Shown: positions 26,438 to 35,917, counted from the first letter of the stretch. The stretch: 64,000 bases of DNA from Conservatibacter flavescens (GCF_002795425.1 NZ_PHHA01000020.1:62001-126000); one strand, 5' to 3'. Notes: generated by a model from the letters alone, not told the origin. Numbers and translations: made by a program.

Positions 26438-27410
26438 ATGTTTGATTCATTATGGGAAGAATCTGACCGATTAATTGCTCAAGAAAAATATCAAGACGCC
26501 ATTGACTTATTGATGCCTATTTGGAGTAAAAATTTAGATGATGTAGAAATCATTACCCAAATAGCAACCGCGATGATCTATACAGATATTGATAAATCAC
26601 TCTATTTAATTGATGGTGTACTACAAATGGCGCCTGATTATGGCTATGCTTATTATATTCAAGGAGTAGCATTAGAACGATTAGGTAAAACGGACTTAGC
26701 GTCATCTGCATTTGAAAAAGGTCATAAAATTATTCCTTCACATTTGCCCATATTTAGAAAAGTATGTTATGCAAAACAATTAGTGGTTCAGGAGAGTGGT
26801 AATCTAGATCTCTTTCATCAAGCTATCCAATCTTATACTAATTATTTAGAGCAAGACCCTCAAAATTATGGTGGTTATCATAATCGGGCTGAGCTTTACC
26901 ATCAATTCGGTTACTATGATAACGCAATGGCAGCATAATATTCAGCAGCATTTTAATCATAAAATAAAAATCGGGTTGTGTTGGACATCTATTCGAGAAA
27001 ATGTCCCTCATAATAGAAATATTAAACTGGGTGAGATTCTGTTTTTACTGGAGAAAAATGCAGAATTTTTTTGTTTACAGCAAGTTATTCCCGAATATGA
27101 ACAAGGTCTATTTGCTCAATTTCAAAACTTACATCACTTTTCTTTAAATAGTTTTGCAGAAACCGCAGGCCTGATTGAGCAGATGGATTTAGTGATTACG
27201 GTAGATACTTCGGTTGCGCATTTAGCGGGAGCATTAGGTAAAAAAACATGGTTATTACTCGGTTATCACGCAGATTTTAGGTGGTTACTTGATAGAGATG
27301 ACAGTATATGGTATTCATCTATCAAGCTCTTTCGTCAAACTAAATTTGGGGATTGGTCTGATGTTTTCGACAATTTATCCCACGCATTAAACGAGTTTTG
27401 TGATGGATAA
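26438..27410 (+). pseudogene. TPR / GT9-like glycosyltransferase gene, broken by deletion and frameshift
   Basis: The first part (26438-26938, 166 residues) contains TPR-type helices (YAYYIQGVALERLGKTDLAS, YGGYHNRAELYHQFGYYDNA) and stops at TAA. From about 26940 another frame, open to 27410, encodes the C-terminal half of a heptosyltransferase-like domain: IKIGLCWTS, then AETAGLIEQMDLVITVDTSV, AHLAGALGKKTWLLLGYHAD and RWLL. Such domains are normally fused behind TPRs in one longer protein. The missing N-terminal half of the transferase and the frame change suggest an internal deletion. Two separate translated fragments cannot be excluded, but activity is unlikely. Confidence 0.75.
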
Positions 27411-27436
27411 AGCAGTCGTTATGTAGCATAAAGATT

Positions 27437-27505
27437 GTGTCATGTTGGTTCATGACACTGTCTTATCATAAATAAAAATCCTCGTAATACATTAACGAGG
27501 ATTTT
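27437..27505. terminator. Two tandem hairpins between the TPR remnant and fbaA
   Basis: The first stem is GTGTCATG/CATGACAC (27437-27444 and 27451-27458). The second is AAAATCCTCGT/ACGAGGATTTT (27475-27485 and 27495-27505), flanked by A and T runs on both sides, so it can work as a bidirectional terminator. Confidence 0.8.
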
Positions 27506-27528
27506 ATTATTTAATTTAGCACCAACTA

Positions 27529-27559
27529 ACATCTTCCTCGCCCTTAAACGAGGAGATGT
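27529..27559 (-). terminator. Hairpin directly after fbaA
   Basis: ACATCTTCCTCG (27529-27540) pairs with CGAGGAGATGT (27549-27559) with one bulged base. It lies 12 bases after the fbaA stop on the minus strand. No T-run follows at once; it may be an RNA-stabilising hairpin before the stronger terminator at 27475-27505. Confidence 0.55.
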
Positions 27560-27571
27560 CACAAGGGGGAA

Positions 27572-28651
27572 TTATAAAACGTCTACGCAGTTCAAATCTT
27601 CAAAAGATTGTTCCAAGCGTTTAGACATGGATTCTTCCATTTTACGTAACCAAACACGTGGGTCGTAGTACTTTTTGTTTGGAGAATCAGGGCCTTCTGG
27701 GTTGCCTAATTGACCTTGTAAATATGCTTCATTGGCTTTGTAGAATTGTAGAATACCGTCCCATGATGCCCATTGAGTATCCGTATCAATATTCATTTTG
27801 ATTGCACCATAACCAATCGCTTCACGAATTTCTTCACGAGAAGAACCACTTCCGCCATGGAATACGAAGTCAATAGATTTCGCAGGGATATTACGCTCTT
27901 TAGACACGAATGCTTGTGATTCACCTAAAATAGATGGTTTTAATTTCACATTACCTGGTTTGTATACGCCATGCACATTACCAAATGCAGCGGCAATAGT
28001 GAAACGCGGGCTAATTGGGTTTAATTGGTCATATACGTATAATACATCTTCTGGTTGAGTATAAAGTTTAGATTCTTCAACGTCAGAATTATCTACACCA
28101 TCTTCTTCACCACCAGTAATACCGATCTCAATTTCAAGCGTCATGCCTAATTTGTCCATGCGAGTCAGATATTCGCGGCAAATCGCCATGTTTTCTTCAA
28201 TTGGTTCTTCAGAAAGATCGATCATATGGCTTGAGAATAATGGTTTGCCTGTTTCTGCAAAGTGTTTTTCCCCTGCTTCAAGTAACCCATCAATCCAAGG
28301 CAATAATTTTTTGGCTGCATGGTCAGTATGGAGAATGACAGGCACACCGTATTCTTTTGCTAATTCGTGAACATGTTTTGCACCCGCAATCGCACCTAAT
28401 ACATCAGGGCGTGCGCCACTAGCTGGCTTAATGCCTTTACCTGCATAGAATTGTGCGCCACCGTTTGAAAATTGGATAATGACTGGTGCTTTTACACGTG
28501 CTGCAGTTTCTAATACCGCATTGACAGAGTCTGAACCCACACAGTTTACCGCTGGAATTGCGAAATTGTTTTCTTTTGCATAAGCAAAGATTTTTTGAAC
28601 GTCATCACCTGTTACAACGCCCGGTTTTACGATGTCTAATAATTTTGCCAT
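27572..28651 (-). CDS. fbaA: Class II fructose-bisphosphate aldolase
   Basis: Zinc-dependent glycolytic aldolase splitting fructose 1,6-bisphosphate. The 359-residue length and motifs fit class IIA: VILHTDHAAKKLLPWIDGLL (metal and substrate ligands, about residues 105-124), FGNVHGVYKPGNVKL, DFVFHGGSGSSREEI and MNIDTDTQWASWDG. It follows pgk with a hairpin between them, the usual pgk-fba order. Confidence 0.98.
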   Translation of the reverse strand: MAKLLDIVKPGVVTGDDVQKIFAYAKENNFAIPAVNCVGSDSVNAVLETAARVKAPVIIQFSNGGAQFYAGKGIKPASGARPDVLGAIAGAKHVHELAKEYGVPVILHTDHAAKKLLPWIDGLLEAGEKHFAETGKPLFSSHMIDLSEEPIEENMAICREYLTRMDKLGMTLEIEIGITGGEEDGVDNSDVEESKLYTQPEDVLYVYDQLNPISPRFTIAAAFGNVHGVYKPGNVKLKPSILGESQAFVSKERNIPAKSIDFVFHGGSGSSREEIREAIGYGAIKMNIDTDTQWASWDGILQFYKANEAYLQGQLGNPEGPDSPNKKYYDPRVWLRKMEESMSKRLEQSFEDLNCVDVL

Positions 28652-28693
28652 TTTTAGTTACCTATAGTTTTAACATGAATTCTTATCCTAAAT

Positions 28694-28716
28694 GCGCCTC
28701 TTTATTAAAGAGACGC
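28694..28716 (-). terminator. Hairpin between pgk and fbaA
   Basis: GCGCCTCTTT (28694-28703) and AAAGAGACGC (28707-28716) pair over 10 positions with one G-T wobble and a three-base loop. No strong T-run follows on the minus strand, so it may be an attenuator or a processing site that sets the pgk/fbaA ratio. Confidence 0.5.
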
Positions 28717-28773
28717 GTTATTGGATACTTTAATTACCCTTTTATTTCTTCGTCACAAAGACATTTAAGGGAT

Positions 28774-29943
28774 TTATTTCGCACGTTTTTCTAAAATTTC
28801 AACCGCAGGTAAAACTTTACCTTCTACAAACTCTAAGAACGCACCGCCACCTGTTGAGATATAAGAGATTTTATCTGCAATGCCGAATAAATCAATAGCC
28901 GCTAAAGTATCGCCACCACCAGCAATAGAGAATGCGCCGTTTGCCGTTGCTTCAGCAATTGCTTGAGAAATCACTTCTGTACCTTTACGGAAATTAGGGA
29001 ACTCAAACACGCCCACCGGACCATTCCAAAGGATTGTTTTAGCTGATTTGATAATGTTAGCTAATTCTTCTGCGGATTTATCTCCAATATCGAAAATGGA
29101 TTCATCAGCCGCAACATCGGTAACGGATTTTTCGGTAGCAGGTGCTTGATCTGAGAATTCAGTTCCCACTCGAACATCTACAGGCACGGGGATATTGGTT
29201 TCTTTGCTCAAACGTTGCGCTTCAGGGATTAAATCAGCTTCATATAAAGATTTACCGACATTATGTCCTTGTGCCGCAATGAAAGTATTTGCAATACCAC
29301 CGCCTACAATTAATTGATCTGCGATTTTAGATAAGCTGTCTAATACGGTTAATTTTGTTGATACTTTTGACCCACCAACAATAGCAAGCATTGGACGTTG
29401 AGGTTCTTTGAGCGCTTTGCCTAATGCCTCTAACTCAGCGGCTAATAATGGACCCGCACAAGCGATTGGTGCAAATTGCGCAACCCCATAGGTAGATCCT
29501 TCAGCACGGTGCGCGGTACCAAATGCATCCATAACAAAAACATCACAAAGTGCGGCGTATTTTTTTGCTAATTCTTCTGCATTTTTCTTTTCGCCTTTAT
29601 TCACGCGTACATTTTCTAATACGACGATTTCACCCGTTTGAACTTCAACGCCATCAAGATAATCTTGTACTAAACGCACAGGCACATCTAAAGCTTCATT
29701 TAAATAATCCACAACAGGTTGCAGGGAATCTTCAGGTTTAAACTCACCTTCAGTTGGGCGACCTAAATGTGAAGTCACCATCACTTTTGCACCTTTTTCA
29801 AGGGCTAATTTTAAAGTAGGAATAGTCGCACGAATACGCGCATCAGATGTGACTTTACCCTCTTTAACCGGCACATTGAGATCGGCACGAATAAAAACAC
29901 GTTTACCTGCTAAATCTAAATCGGTCATTTTAATTACTGACAT
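28774..29943 (-). CDS. pgk: Phosphoglycerate kinase
   Basis: Glycolytic enzyme making ATP from 1,3-bisphosphoglycerate. The 389-residue protein has the N-terminal signature [12 protein letters not shown] (about residues 13-24), SHLGRP (about 59-64), [12 protein letters not shown] and the nucleotide site in [12 protein letters not shown] and [23 protein letters not shown] precedes the start. Confidence 0.98.
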   Translation of the reverse strand: MSVIKMTDLDLAGKRVFIRADLNVPVKEGKVTSDARIRATIPTLKLALEKGAKVMVTSHLGRPTEGEFKPEDSLQPVVDYLNEALDVPVRLVQDYLDGVEVQTGEIVVLENVRVNKGEKKNAEELAKKYAALCDVFVMDAFGTAHRAEGSTYGVAQFAPIACAGPLLAAELEALGKALKEPQRPMLAIVGGSKVSTKLTVLDSLSKIADQLIVGGGIANTFIAAQGHNVGKSLYEADLIPEAQRLSKETNIPVPVDVRVGTEFSDQAPATEKSVTDVAADESIFDIGDKSAEELANIIKSAKTILWNGPVGVFEFPNFRKGTEVISQAIAEATANGAFSIAGGGDTLAAIDLFGIADKISYISTGGGAFLEFVEGKVLPAVEILEKRAK

Positions 29944-30097
29944 AATTTATCCTCTGTGATTGTGAAATTAAATATTAAACTTCTTGCATTATAACCAGTT
30001 CTTGTTAAGAAAAAACAGTATTAGATCAAATTATTTTCGTTTATTTTTTGATTTATTTTTTCTACAAAAATAACTTGATTAAATTTTATTCTATTTA

Positions 30098-30784
30098 TTA
30101 ACGGATTCGAGGGCAATCAATCACCGCCCAATCTAAATCATAGCAAATAAATAGTTCATTACGGCTTGCATTTAAGTTTTTGCCTTGTAGTTGCGAATTG
30201 TTTTTCTTCAACCAGTTAAATAATTCTTTGCGAGATAACTCATAATTTGGCAGCTTTAAAGCATGATAAAGCTCACGCTGCTTATCAAAATAGGTTTTTG
30301 CCTCTTTAAACGCACATGCTCCGTGTTTTTCCCACTGGCCTTGTAAAAGACGTGCGCTAGGGGATTCTGCCATGTATTGTTCAATTAATTCTTGTGGGAG
30401 TGCTTTTAGATCACCTTGGCAAAAACGAGGATGTTCTGACACTCTGCGAGCTTTGGCATTTTGTGGCCATAAGCCATGAATAACCCAACCAAATTGTTGC
30501 GTTTTGCCACATTGATATTCTACTGCTTTTGGCAATTGGTCATTATTGCGACGACGTTGTTTTTCACAAAAAGCAGGCGACCAAGAAAGCACTAAAGTAT
30601 AATAATTAGTCGGGGCACGCTTATTTTGCCCGATAGGATCGGATTTTAGTGACACATCATAATTGCCTTCAACGGCGGTTTCAACGGCATGTTTTTGCTC
30701 TGAAAAATAGTACCAGCCGGCGAGTAATAACATAAAAACACAGATAACGAAAAGTGAAAGTTGAGAAATCTGTTTTTGGTTCAT
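30098..30784 (-). CDS. Ribonuclease T2 family protein (RNase I-like)
   Basis: Secreted or periplasmic endoribonuclease of the RNase T2 family. The 228-residue protein begins with a hydrophobic segment (about residues 9-27) that could be a signal peptide or anchor, then YYTLVLSWSPAFCE. Both catalytic segments are present: FGWVIHGLWPQN (CAS I) and GQWEKHGACAF (CAS II), each with its catalytic histidine. The family degrades RNA non-specifically and is often used for nutrient scavenging. It stands alone, convergent or tandem with no obvious operon partner. Confidence 0.9.
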   Translation of the reverse strand: MNQKQISQLSLFVICVFMLLLAGWYYFSEQKHAVETAVEGNYDVSLKSDPIGQNKRAPTNYYTLVLSWSPAFCEKQRRRNNDQLPKAVEYQCGKTQQFGWVIHGLWPQNAKARRVSEHPRFCQGDLKALPQELIEQYMAESPSARLLQGQWEKHGACAFKEAKTYFDKQRELYHALKLPNYELSRKELFNWLKKNNSQLQGKNLNASRNELFICYDLDWAVIDCPRIR

Positions 30785-30901
30785 TTTACTTTCCTTAATA
30801 TGAAAGAGAATAATTTTGCCTAATTAATCGTTGGTTTTTCCGCCAACATTCTTTATAATGCGCCACTTTTATTGATGACACAATCTCTACGATGGGAGTA
30901 A

Positions 30902-31165
<264 letters not shown>

Positions 31166-32191
31166 TTAATGTTGATACCACGTTGCCAATAATACGCCTG
31201 CCGCTACTGTCACATTTAACCCGTGCTTGAGTGGGTTGACAGTAGATAGCGCGACTTGGGTGTCCTGAGGCGCAGCCAGCGCTTCACTTGATGTCTCACT
31301 TAATACAAAAACAATTTTATTTTTGAACCGCACTTTGGCTAATGATCCCGCTTGTTTGTTATGACTGATATGGACAATTTGGTAGCCCGCTTGTCGTAGT
31401 TGTTGTAATGCTATTTCGGTATTTGGCGTTTCCAATGGGTGTATATATTCCATACCTCCTTCTGCAATGCGTGTAGCAGAGGCGGAATTAAGCAATTCTA
31501 CATTGTCTACAATGATCCCTTTTACACCATAGAATGCGCAGGTACGCACTAATCCCCCAATGTTATAGGCATTGCGTACATTATCTAATAAGACTAAGCA
31601 ATCTTGTTCTTTGGCGATAGCGAGATAGCCGGAAAGGGTAAACGGTGTCGGTTTTTTGACAAGCATACAGATACCACCATGATGCTCCGTTCCGCTGACT
31701 AAGGTGAGTTCTTTGTTATCAACGACATGATACGCTTTTTTATGTTTGGCTAAATAGCTGAATAGATGACCGATTTTATGAGACATCTCTACTGTTGCCC
31801 ATGCTCGGACGATTGCTTCAGGACGTTGTGAAAACAAGGTTAAACACGCATTTTCACCATATACCTTCATTTCTTCTGCGCGATTTTTTCGGATTTTTTC
31901 AGGTGCGCGAGGAGACAGTGGACCTGTTTTTTTCTCGTGTGGTGTGTCTTGGTTGCTTTTGATGTGTACTTGCACGGTTCCTGATTGCCCCGCTTTACGC
32001 AGCTGTGTGTTCCATATGGTTTGAGTCACCTCAGAGGAGGTTTTTTCAGTATATGAAGCAGTCGCTGGTCGCTTTTTATTGTGGGTTGGGCGCGAGGTAG
32101 CATGTTTGGAAGTGGGCTTCGCCTCTACATGGCGCTCCTGAAAGCGCTTATTGTCAGTTGACTGGTGAAAAATGTTTTTTTTATTGTTCAT
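31166..32191 (-). CDS. yfiF: TrmH-family RNA methyltransferase YfiF
   Basis: Putative ribose 2'-O-methyltransferase of the SPOUT class; the target RNA is unknown. The 341-residue protein has a basic, low-complexity N-terminus (about 1-100), a substrate-binding domain starting EEMKVYGENACLTLFSQRP and a SpoU domain with NAYNIGGLVRTCAFYGVKGI and the C-terminal HGLNVTVAAGVLLATW. The middle SAM motif (usually GxExxG) reads VLSETSSEAL, lacking the usual glycines, so activity is uncertain. Confidence 0.88.
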   Translation of the reverse strand: MNNKKNIFHQSTDNKRFQERHVEAKPTSKHATSRPTHNKKRPATASYTEKTSSEVTQTIWNTQLRKAGQSGTVQVHIKSNQDTPHEKKTGPLSPRAPEKIRKNRAEEMKVYGENACLTLFSQRPEAIVRAWATVEMSHKIGHLFSYLAKHKKAYHVVDNKELTLVSGTEHHGGICMLVKKPTPFTLSGYLAIAKEQDCLVLLDNVRNAYNIGGLVRTCAFYGVKGIIVDNVELLNSASATRIAEGGMEYIHPLETPNTEIALQQLRQAGYQIVHISHNKQAGSLAKVRFKNKIVFVLSETSSEALAAPQDTQVALSTVNPLKHGLNVTVAAGVLLATWYQH

Positions 32192-32343
32192 AATGCAGAT
32201 CGGTTAATCACTAGATGGATACTATTATAGCGAAAAAACCTTATAAATCGCTATTTTTCTCAGAAAATAATGAGAATGACTGTTAAATAGTAGCGATTAA
32301 TTGTAAACTATCCCTTTTAAAATCCTATGAATTTTGAATAAAT

Positions 32344-33702
32344 ATGCTAATTAATAAAACCAAAAGAGCACAAAAAAATATCGAAAATCTACCGCACTTA
32401 GCGCAAAATGCTGCGAATGTTGAGGTAATTTATCGTTCTGTGGACTTTAAGCAACAGATTATTCAGTTAATTCGTCAGGCAAAAAATCGCATTTATATTA
32501 CAGCACTGTATTGGCAAAACGATGAGGCTGGGCAGTTAATTCTAGATGAAGTTTATCAAGCAAAAATGAAAAATCCGCAATTAGATGTCAAAATTTTTGT
32601 GGATTGGCATCGTGCGCAACGTAATTTGCTTGGGGCTGAAAAGTCATCGACTAATGCTGATTGGTATTGTGAGGAGCGAATTAAGCATCAACAAGGTCAT
32701 TTCTTTTTTGGCGTGCCGATTAACACGCGAGAAGTCTTTGGTGTATTGCATATTAAAGGTTTTATTTTTGATGATACGGTATTATATAGTGGTGCTAGCA
32801 TTAATAATGTGTATTTGCATCATCAAGATAAATATCGATATGATCGCTACCATAAAATCAAAAATGTCGCTTTAGCAGATAGCATGGTGAATTTTATTGA
32901 CCATTACCTACAAAATGGTCAAGTGGTTAAAGCGCTTGATGAAACAGAGCGCCCTACAACGAAAATGCTGCGACCGGCTATTCGAGTATATCGTAAAGAA
33001 TTGGCGGCACTAGGGCAGTATCATGTGAAAAGTGCGGTGGATTTTGGCCGAGAATTAACCATTTCGCCCTTATTTGGTCTGGGTCGACATCAGAATCTTT
33101 TAAATCGTACAATTGAAGATTTATTTTTATTGGTACAAAAGAAATTAACAATTTGTACGCCTTATTTTAATTTTCCCCGTTCTCTGAAACAGCGCATTCG
33201 TCGCTTATTAAGTCAAGGCAAACAAGTCGAGATTATTGTGGGCGATAAAGTTGCAAATGATTTTTATATTCCGCCAGAACAACCATTCAAAATGGCAGAC
33301 GCATTGCCTTATTTATATGAAAAGAATTTGCGAGCATTTAGTAAAAAATTTGCTCGGGAAATCACACAAGGCTTGTTGACAATCAGAACTTGGAAAGATG
33401 GCGATAATACCTATCACCTTAAAGGTGTTTGGGTGGATGATAATTATATTTTATTGACGGGTAATAATTTAAATCCACGCGCTTGGCGTTTAGATGCGGA
33501 AAATGGGTTGCTCATTCATGATCCAAAAGGAGAGTTGCATGTTCAATTTGAACAAGAGCTAACATGTATTCGTCAATACACCCAGCAGTTGAAACATTAT
33601 TCTGAGCTAGAGGAAATGCGACATTATCCACAGCCAGTACAAAAATTGCTGAAAAAATTTGCCAGAGTAAAAGCTGATGCGTTAGTGAAGATGATTTTAT
33701 AA
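32344..33702 (+). CDS. pssA: CDP-diacylglycerol--serine O-phosphatidyltransferase
   Basis: Makes phosphatidylserine, the precursor of phosphatidylethanolamine. The 452-residue protein belongs to the phospholipase D superfamily (type I PssA), with two HKD-type motifs: HIKGFIFDDTVLYSGASINN (about residues 138-157) and HLKGVWVDDNYILLTGNNLN (about 359-378). The N-terminus lacks a signal peptide, consistent with a peripheral, ribosome-associated enzyme. The first codons contain a USS (32391-32399). Confidence 0.96.
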   Translation: MLINKTKRAQKNIENLPHLAQNAANVEVIYRSVDFKQQIIQLIRQAKNRIYITALYWQNDEAGQLILDEVYQAKMKNPQLDVKIFVDWHRAQRNLLGAEKSSTNADWYCEERIKHQQGHFFFGVPINTREVFGVLHIKGFIFDDTVLYSGASINNVYLHHQDKYRYDRYHKIKNVALADSMVNFIDHYLQNGQVVKALDETERPTTKMLRPAIRVYRKELAALGQYHVKSAVDFGRELTISPLFGLGRHQNLLNRTIEDLFLLVQKKLTICTPYFNFPRSLKQRIRRLLSQGKQVEIIVGDKVANDFYIPPEQPFKMADALPYLYEKNLRAFSKKFAREITQGLLTIRTWKDGDNTYHLKGVWVDDNYILLTGNNLNPRAWRLDAENGLLIHDPKGELHVQFEQELTCIRQYTQQLKHYSELEEMRHYPQPVQKLLKKFARVKADALVKMIL

Positions 33703-33827
33703 TGGGTGAATTCTAGGACTTGCGCTCAAATAACGAATAAAAACAACAAAGTTTAGACCTCTACTGACAAAGTTAGTTTTGATACTAAGATAGTCAGATA
33801 GGTCTTATTTATGGGTAAAATCTTTTT

Positions 33828-35138
33828 CTAAACCGACCGCACTTTTGATGATTGTGCTTTTAAAAAGCATAGGGCGACGGTCGAAATCAACATGACAAAT
33901 GCCACTCCAATATATAAACTTTGTTTTTCCCAACCATTATCAAGTAGCATGCCTGCCACGGTTGGCGCTAAGATTGCTCCAATACGCCCAACACCAATTG
34001 ACCAGCCTACACCAGTGCTTCGAATATCTGCCGCATAAATGGCGGGATTTAATGTGTATAGTCCGCTGATACAGCCGTTCATCAACGCTCCAACTAAGAT
34101 ACCAAATAACATGGCAAGCCATAAAGTTGCGGAAGATAAAATAAATATGACAGACATCAAGGCTGAGCCAAGGGTAAAGAGGATTAAAACACTACGAGCA
34201 GACCAACGACCGGCAAGTAATCCGTATAATAATGCACCGGCTGTCCCGCCAAGAGATATCATCATTCCGACAGTAACACTTTGTTCTGTTGTCATGCCTG
34301 CTTCTTTTAATAAAGCCGGCGTCCAAGAGCTAACGAAATAATAGCTGAACATAATCGCGATAAATGCAAGCCAAATGGATAGGGTTGAGCGTAGATATTG
34401 TGGGCTAAATAATTGAGAAATCGGTAATCTTCTGACAGTTTGCTCAACTTTAGGTGGAAGTGCCCAGTCTCCGACAAATCCCATTTTTGCTGCAATTTTA
34501 TTCAGCTTGATTTTGGCGTTTTGAGGCTGTTTTGAGGTTAAGAAGTCAATGGATTCTGGTAGCCAAAAGAGTAAGGCAATAAAACATAATCCGGTTAAAA
34601 TTGCACCAACTAAATAGACCGAACGCCAACCGTACTCAGCTTGTAATACTACCGCAAACATACCACCGAGCATTGCGCCAATACCAAAACCTGCCGCATA
34701 TACACTGATGGCAAAACTACGCCATTTTTTCGAGGAATATTCGCTCGTAATGACGTTAGTTCCCACTAATATTCCTCCAACACCCAGTCCAGTAATGACT
34801 CGCCAAAAAGCGAGTATTTTGTAATCAGAGACGAAAGCCGAACCAAACATACCGATAGCAGAAAGCGCGACTGCAAGTAAGAGGAGGGGACGGCGCCCGA
34901 CTTTATCGGCAAATGGTGCTAAGAACAGGGAACCTGCCGTCATACCAAATAAACCGGCACTAAATAAGTATCCTAATTCCACACCGGTTAAACCGAACTC
35001 ATTACGAATAGCAGTGGCTGTAAAGGCTAGGGCTAATACGTCAAAGCCATCAAGGAGATTCATGATTGCCGCCATAATGACGATTGCCCATTGGTAGCCA
35101 CTCATCGGGCTATTATCTATTGTTTCCCTTAAGTTCAT
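33828..35138 (-). CDS. MFS transporter, aromatic acid:H+ symporter type
   Basis: A 436-residue major facilitator protein with about 12 membrane helices. The first helix contains LLDGFDVLALAF (DGFD motif, typical of the AAHS group such as PcaK/BenK), followed by the loop motif FADKVGRRPLLLL (about residues 77-89). The group carries benzoate-like or other organic acids; the substrate here is not known. It starts 9 bases after yhhQ, its AAGGAG site overlapping the yhhQ stop codon, which indicates a two-gene operon. Confidence 0.88.
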   Translation of the reverse strand: MNLRETIDNSPMSGYQWAIVIMAAIMNLLDGFDVLALAFTATAIRNEFGLTGVELGYLFSAGLFGMTAGSLFLAPFADKVGRRPLLLLAVALSAIGMFGSAFVSDYKILAFWRVITGLGVGGILVGTNVITSEYSSKKWRSFAISVYAAGFGIGAMLGGMFAVVLQAEYGWRSVYLVGAILTGLCFIALLFWLPESIDFLTSKQPQNAKIKLNKIAAKMGFVGDWALPPKVEQTVRRLPISQLFSPQYLRSTLSIWLAFIAIMFSYYFVSSWTPALLKEAGMTTEQSVTVGMMISLGGTAGALLYGLLAGRWSARSVLILFTLGSALMSVIFILSSATLWLAMLFGILVGALMNGCISGLYTLNPAIYAADIRSTGVGWSIGVGRIGAILAPTVAGMLLDNGWEKQSLYIGVAFVMLISTVALCFLKAQSSKVRSV

Positions 35139-35147
35139 AATATCTCC

Positions 35148-35876
35148 TTATTTTATTGAGATCGTTCGCAGGTTCTGGGGAGTAAGCGAACGTAGTTTGC
35201 GTAAAATCATATTTAATACGATACCGTAGGCTGGAACAAATAATAAAATACCCACGAATAATTTAAATAAGTAATCCACAAAGCCGAGACTAAACCAATG
35301 TTCTGCCATAAATGGATCACTACTTTGATAAAAAGCCACACTAAAAAATAAGAACGTATCAGCGGCAGAGCCAAATACCATTGAGCAACTTGGCGCAATC
35401 CACCAAGTGTTTAGTTGACGCAGTTTGTTAAATACAAAAACATCTAATAATTGCCCAAACACATAAGCCAAGAAACTCGCTAGGGCAATACGGAAAACGA
35501 ATAAGTTAAATGTATTTAAGGCATTCATGCCTTGAAATTGTCCGTCCGCATAAAAGACAGAGAACATATAACTGATAATTAATGCTGGGAACATGACAAT
35601 AAAAATAATCCAACGAGCGGGATTTGCGCCGAAAACGCGTACAGTTAAATCTGTCGCTAAAAAGATAAATGGAAAGGTTAATGTGCCCCATGTACTATGA
35701 AACTGGAAGTCTGATGCGGCGCCTAATAGGGTTAATGGTAAGTTTATTTCAAAGGGAATTTGCACAAGATAATTGCTGGCGGCAATAATAAAAATATGAA
35801 AAAAACTTAAAATAATTAAAGCACGGCGTTTTTGCGCGTCGTTAAATAGTGAAAGTTGAGTTTGAACGTTATTCAT
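35148..35876 (-). CDS. yhhQ: 7-cyano-7-deazaguanine/queuosine-precursor transporter YhhQ
   Basis: Inner-membrane importer for queuosine precursors (COG1738, VUT family). The 242-residue protein has six or seven membrane helices and family features such as FPFIFLATDLTVRVFGANPA, VFGQLLDVFVFNKLR and GSAADTFLFFSVAF. A preQ1-I-type riboswitch is placed immediately upstream, with the Shine-Dalgarno at its 3' end, supporting the substrate assignment. First gene of an operon with the MFS transporter. Confidence 0.92.
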   Translation of the reverse strand: MNNVQTQLSLFNDAQKRRALIILSFFHIFIIAASNYLVQIPFEINLPLTLLGAASDFQFHSTWGTLTFPFIFLATDLTVRVFGANPARWIIFIVMFPALIISYMFSVFYADGQFQGMNALNTFNLFVFRIALASFLAYVFGQLLDVFVFNKLRQLNTWWIAPSCSMVFGSAADTFLFFSVAFYQSSDPFMAEHWFSLGFVDYLFKLFVGILLFVPAYGIVLNMILRKLRSLTPQNLRTISIK

Positions 35877-35881
35877 GCTGT

Positions 35882-35917
35882 ATCCTTTTTGATTGATTGG
35901 GGTGAGGGAACCCAGTT
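35882..35917 (-). ncRNA. preQ1-I riboswitch upstream of yhhQ
   Basis: Read on the minus strand, the segment begins AACTGGGTTCCCTC, continues ACCCCAATCAATC and ends AAAAAGGAT. It follows the preQ1-I aptamer scheme: a P1 stem UGGG/CCCA, a pyrimidine-rich loop with UCC, the conserved C before the second arm, an A-rich tail, and an AAGGA whose GGA can pair with UCC of the loop to form the pseudoknot. It is nearly superimposable on the short aptamer of Thermoanaerobacter tengcongensis. AAGGA is also the yhhQ Shine-Dalgarno, six bases from the ATG, so control should be translational: off when preQ1 is bound. Confidence 0.82.

Noticed and set aside
32248-32320. Fur-like AT-rich sequence and ATCGCTA/TAGCGAT repeat upstream of pssA
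   Set aside because: The match to the Fur consensus is poor, the repeat is short with a long loop, and pssA is not an iron gene.
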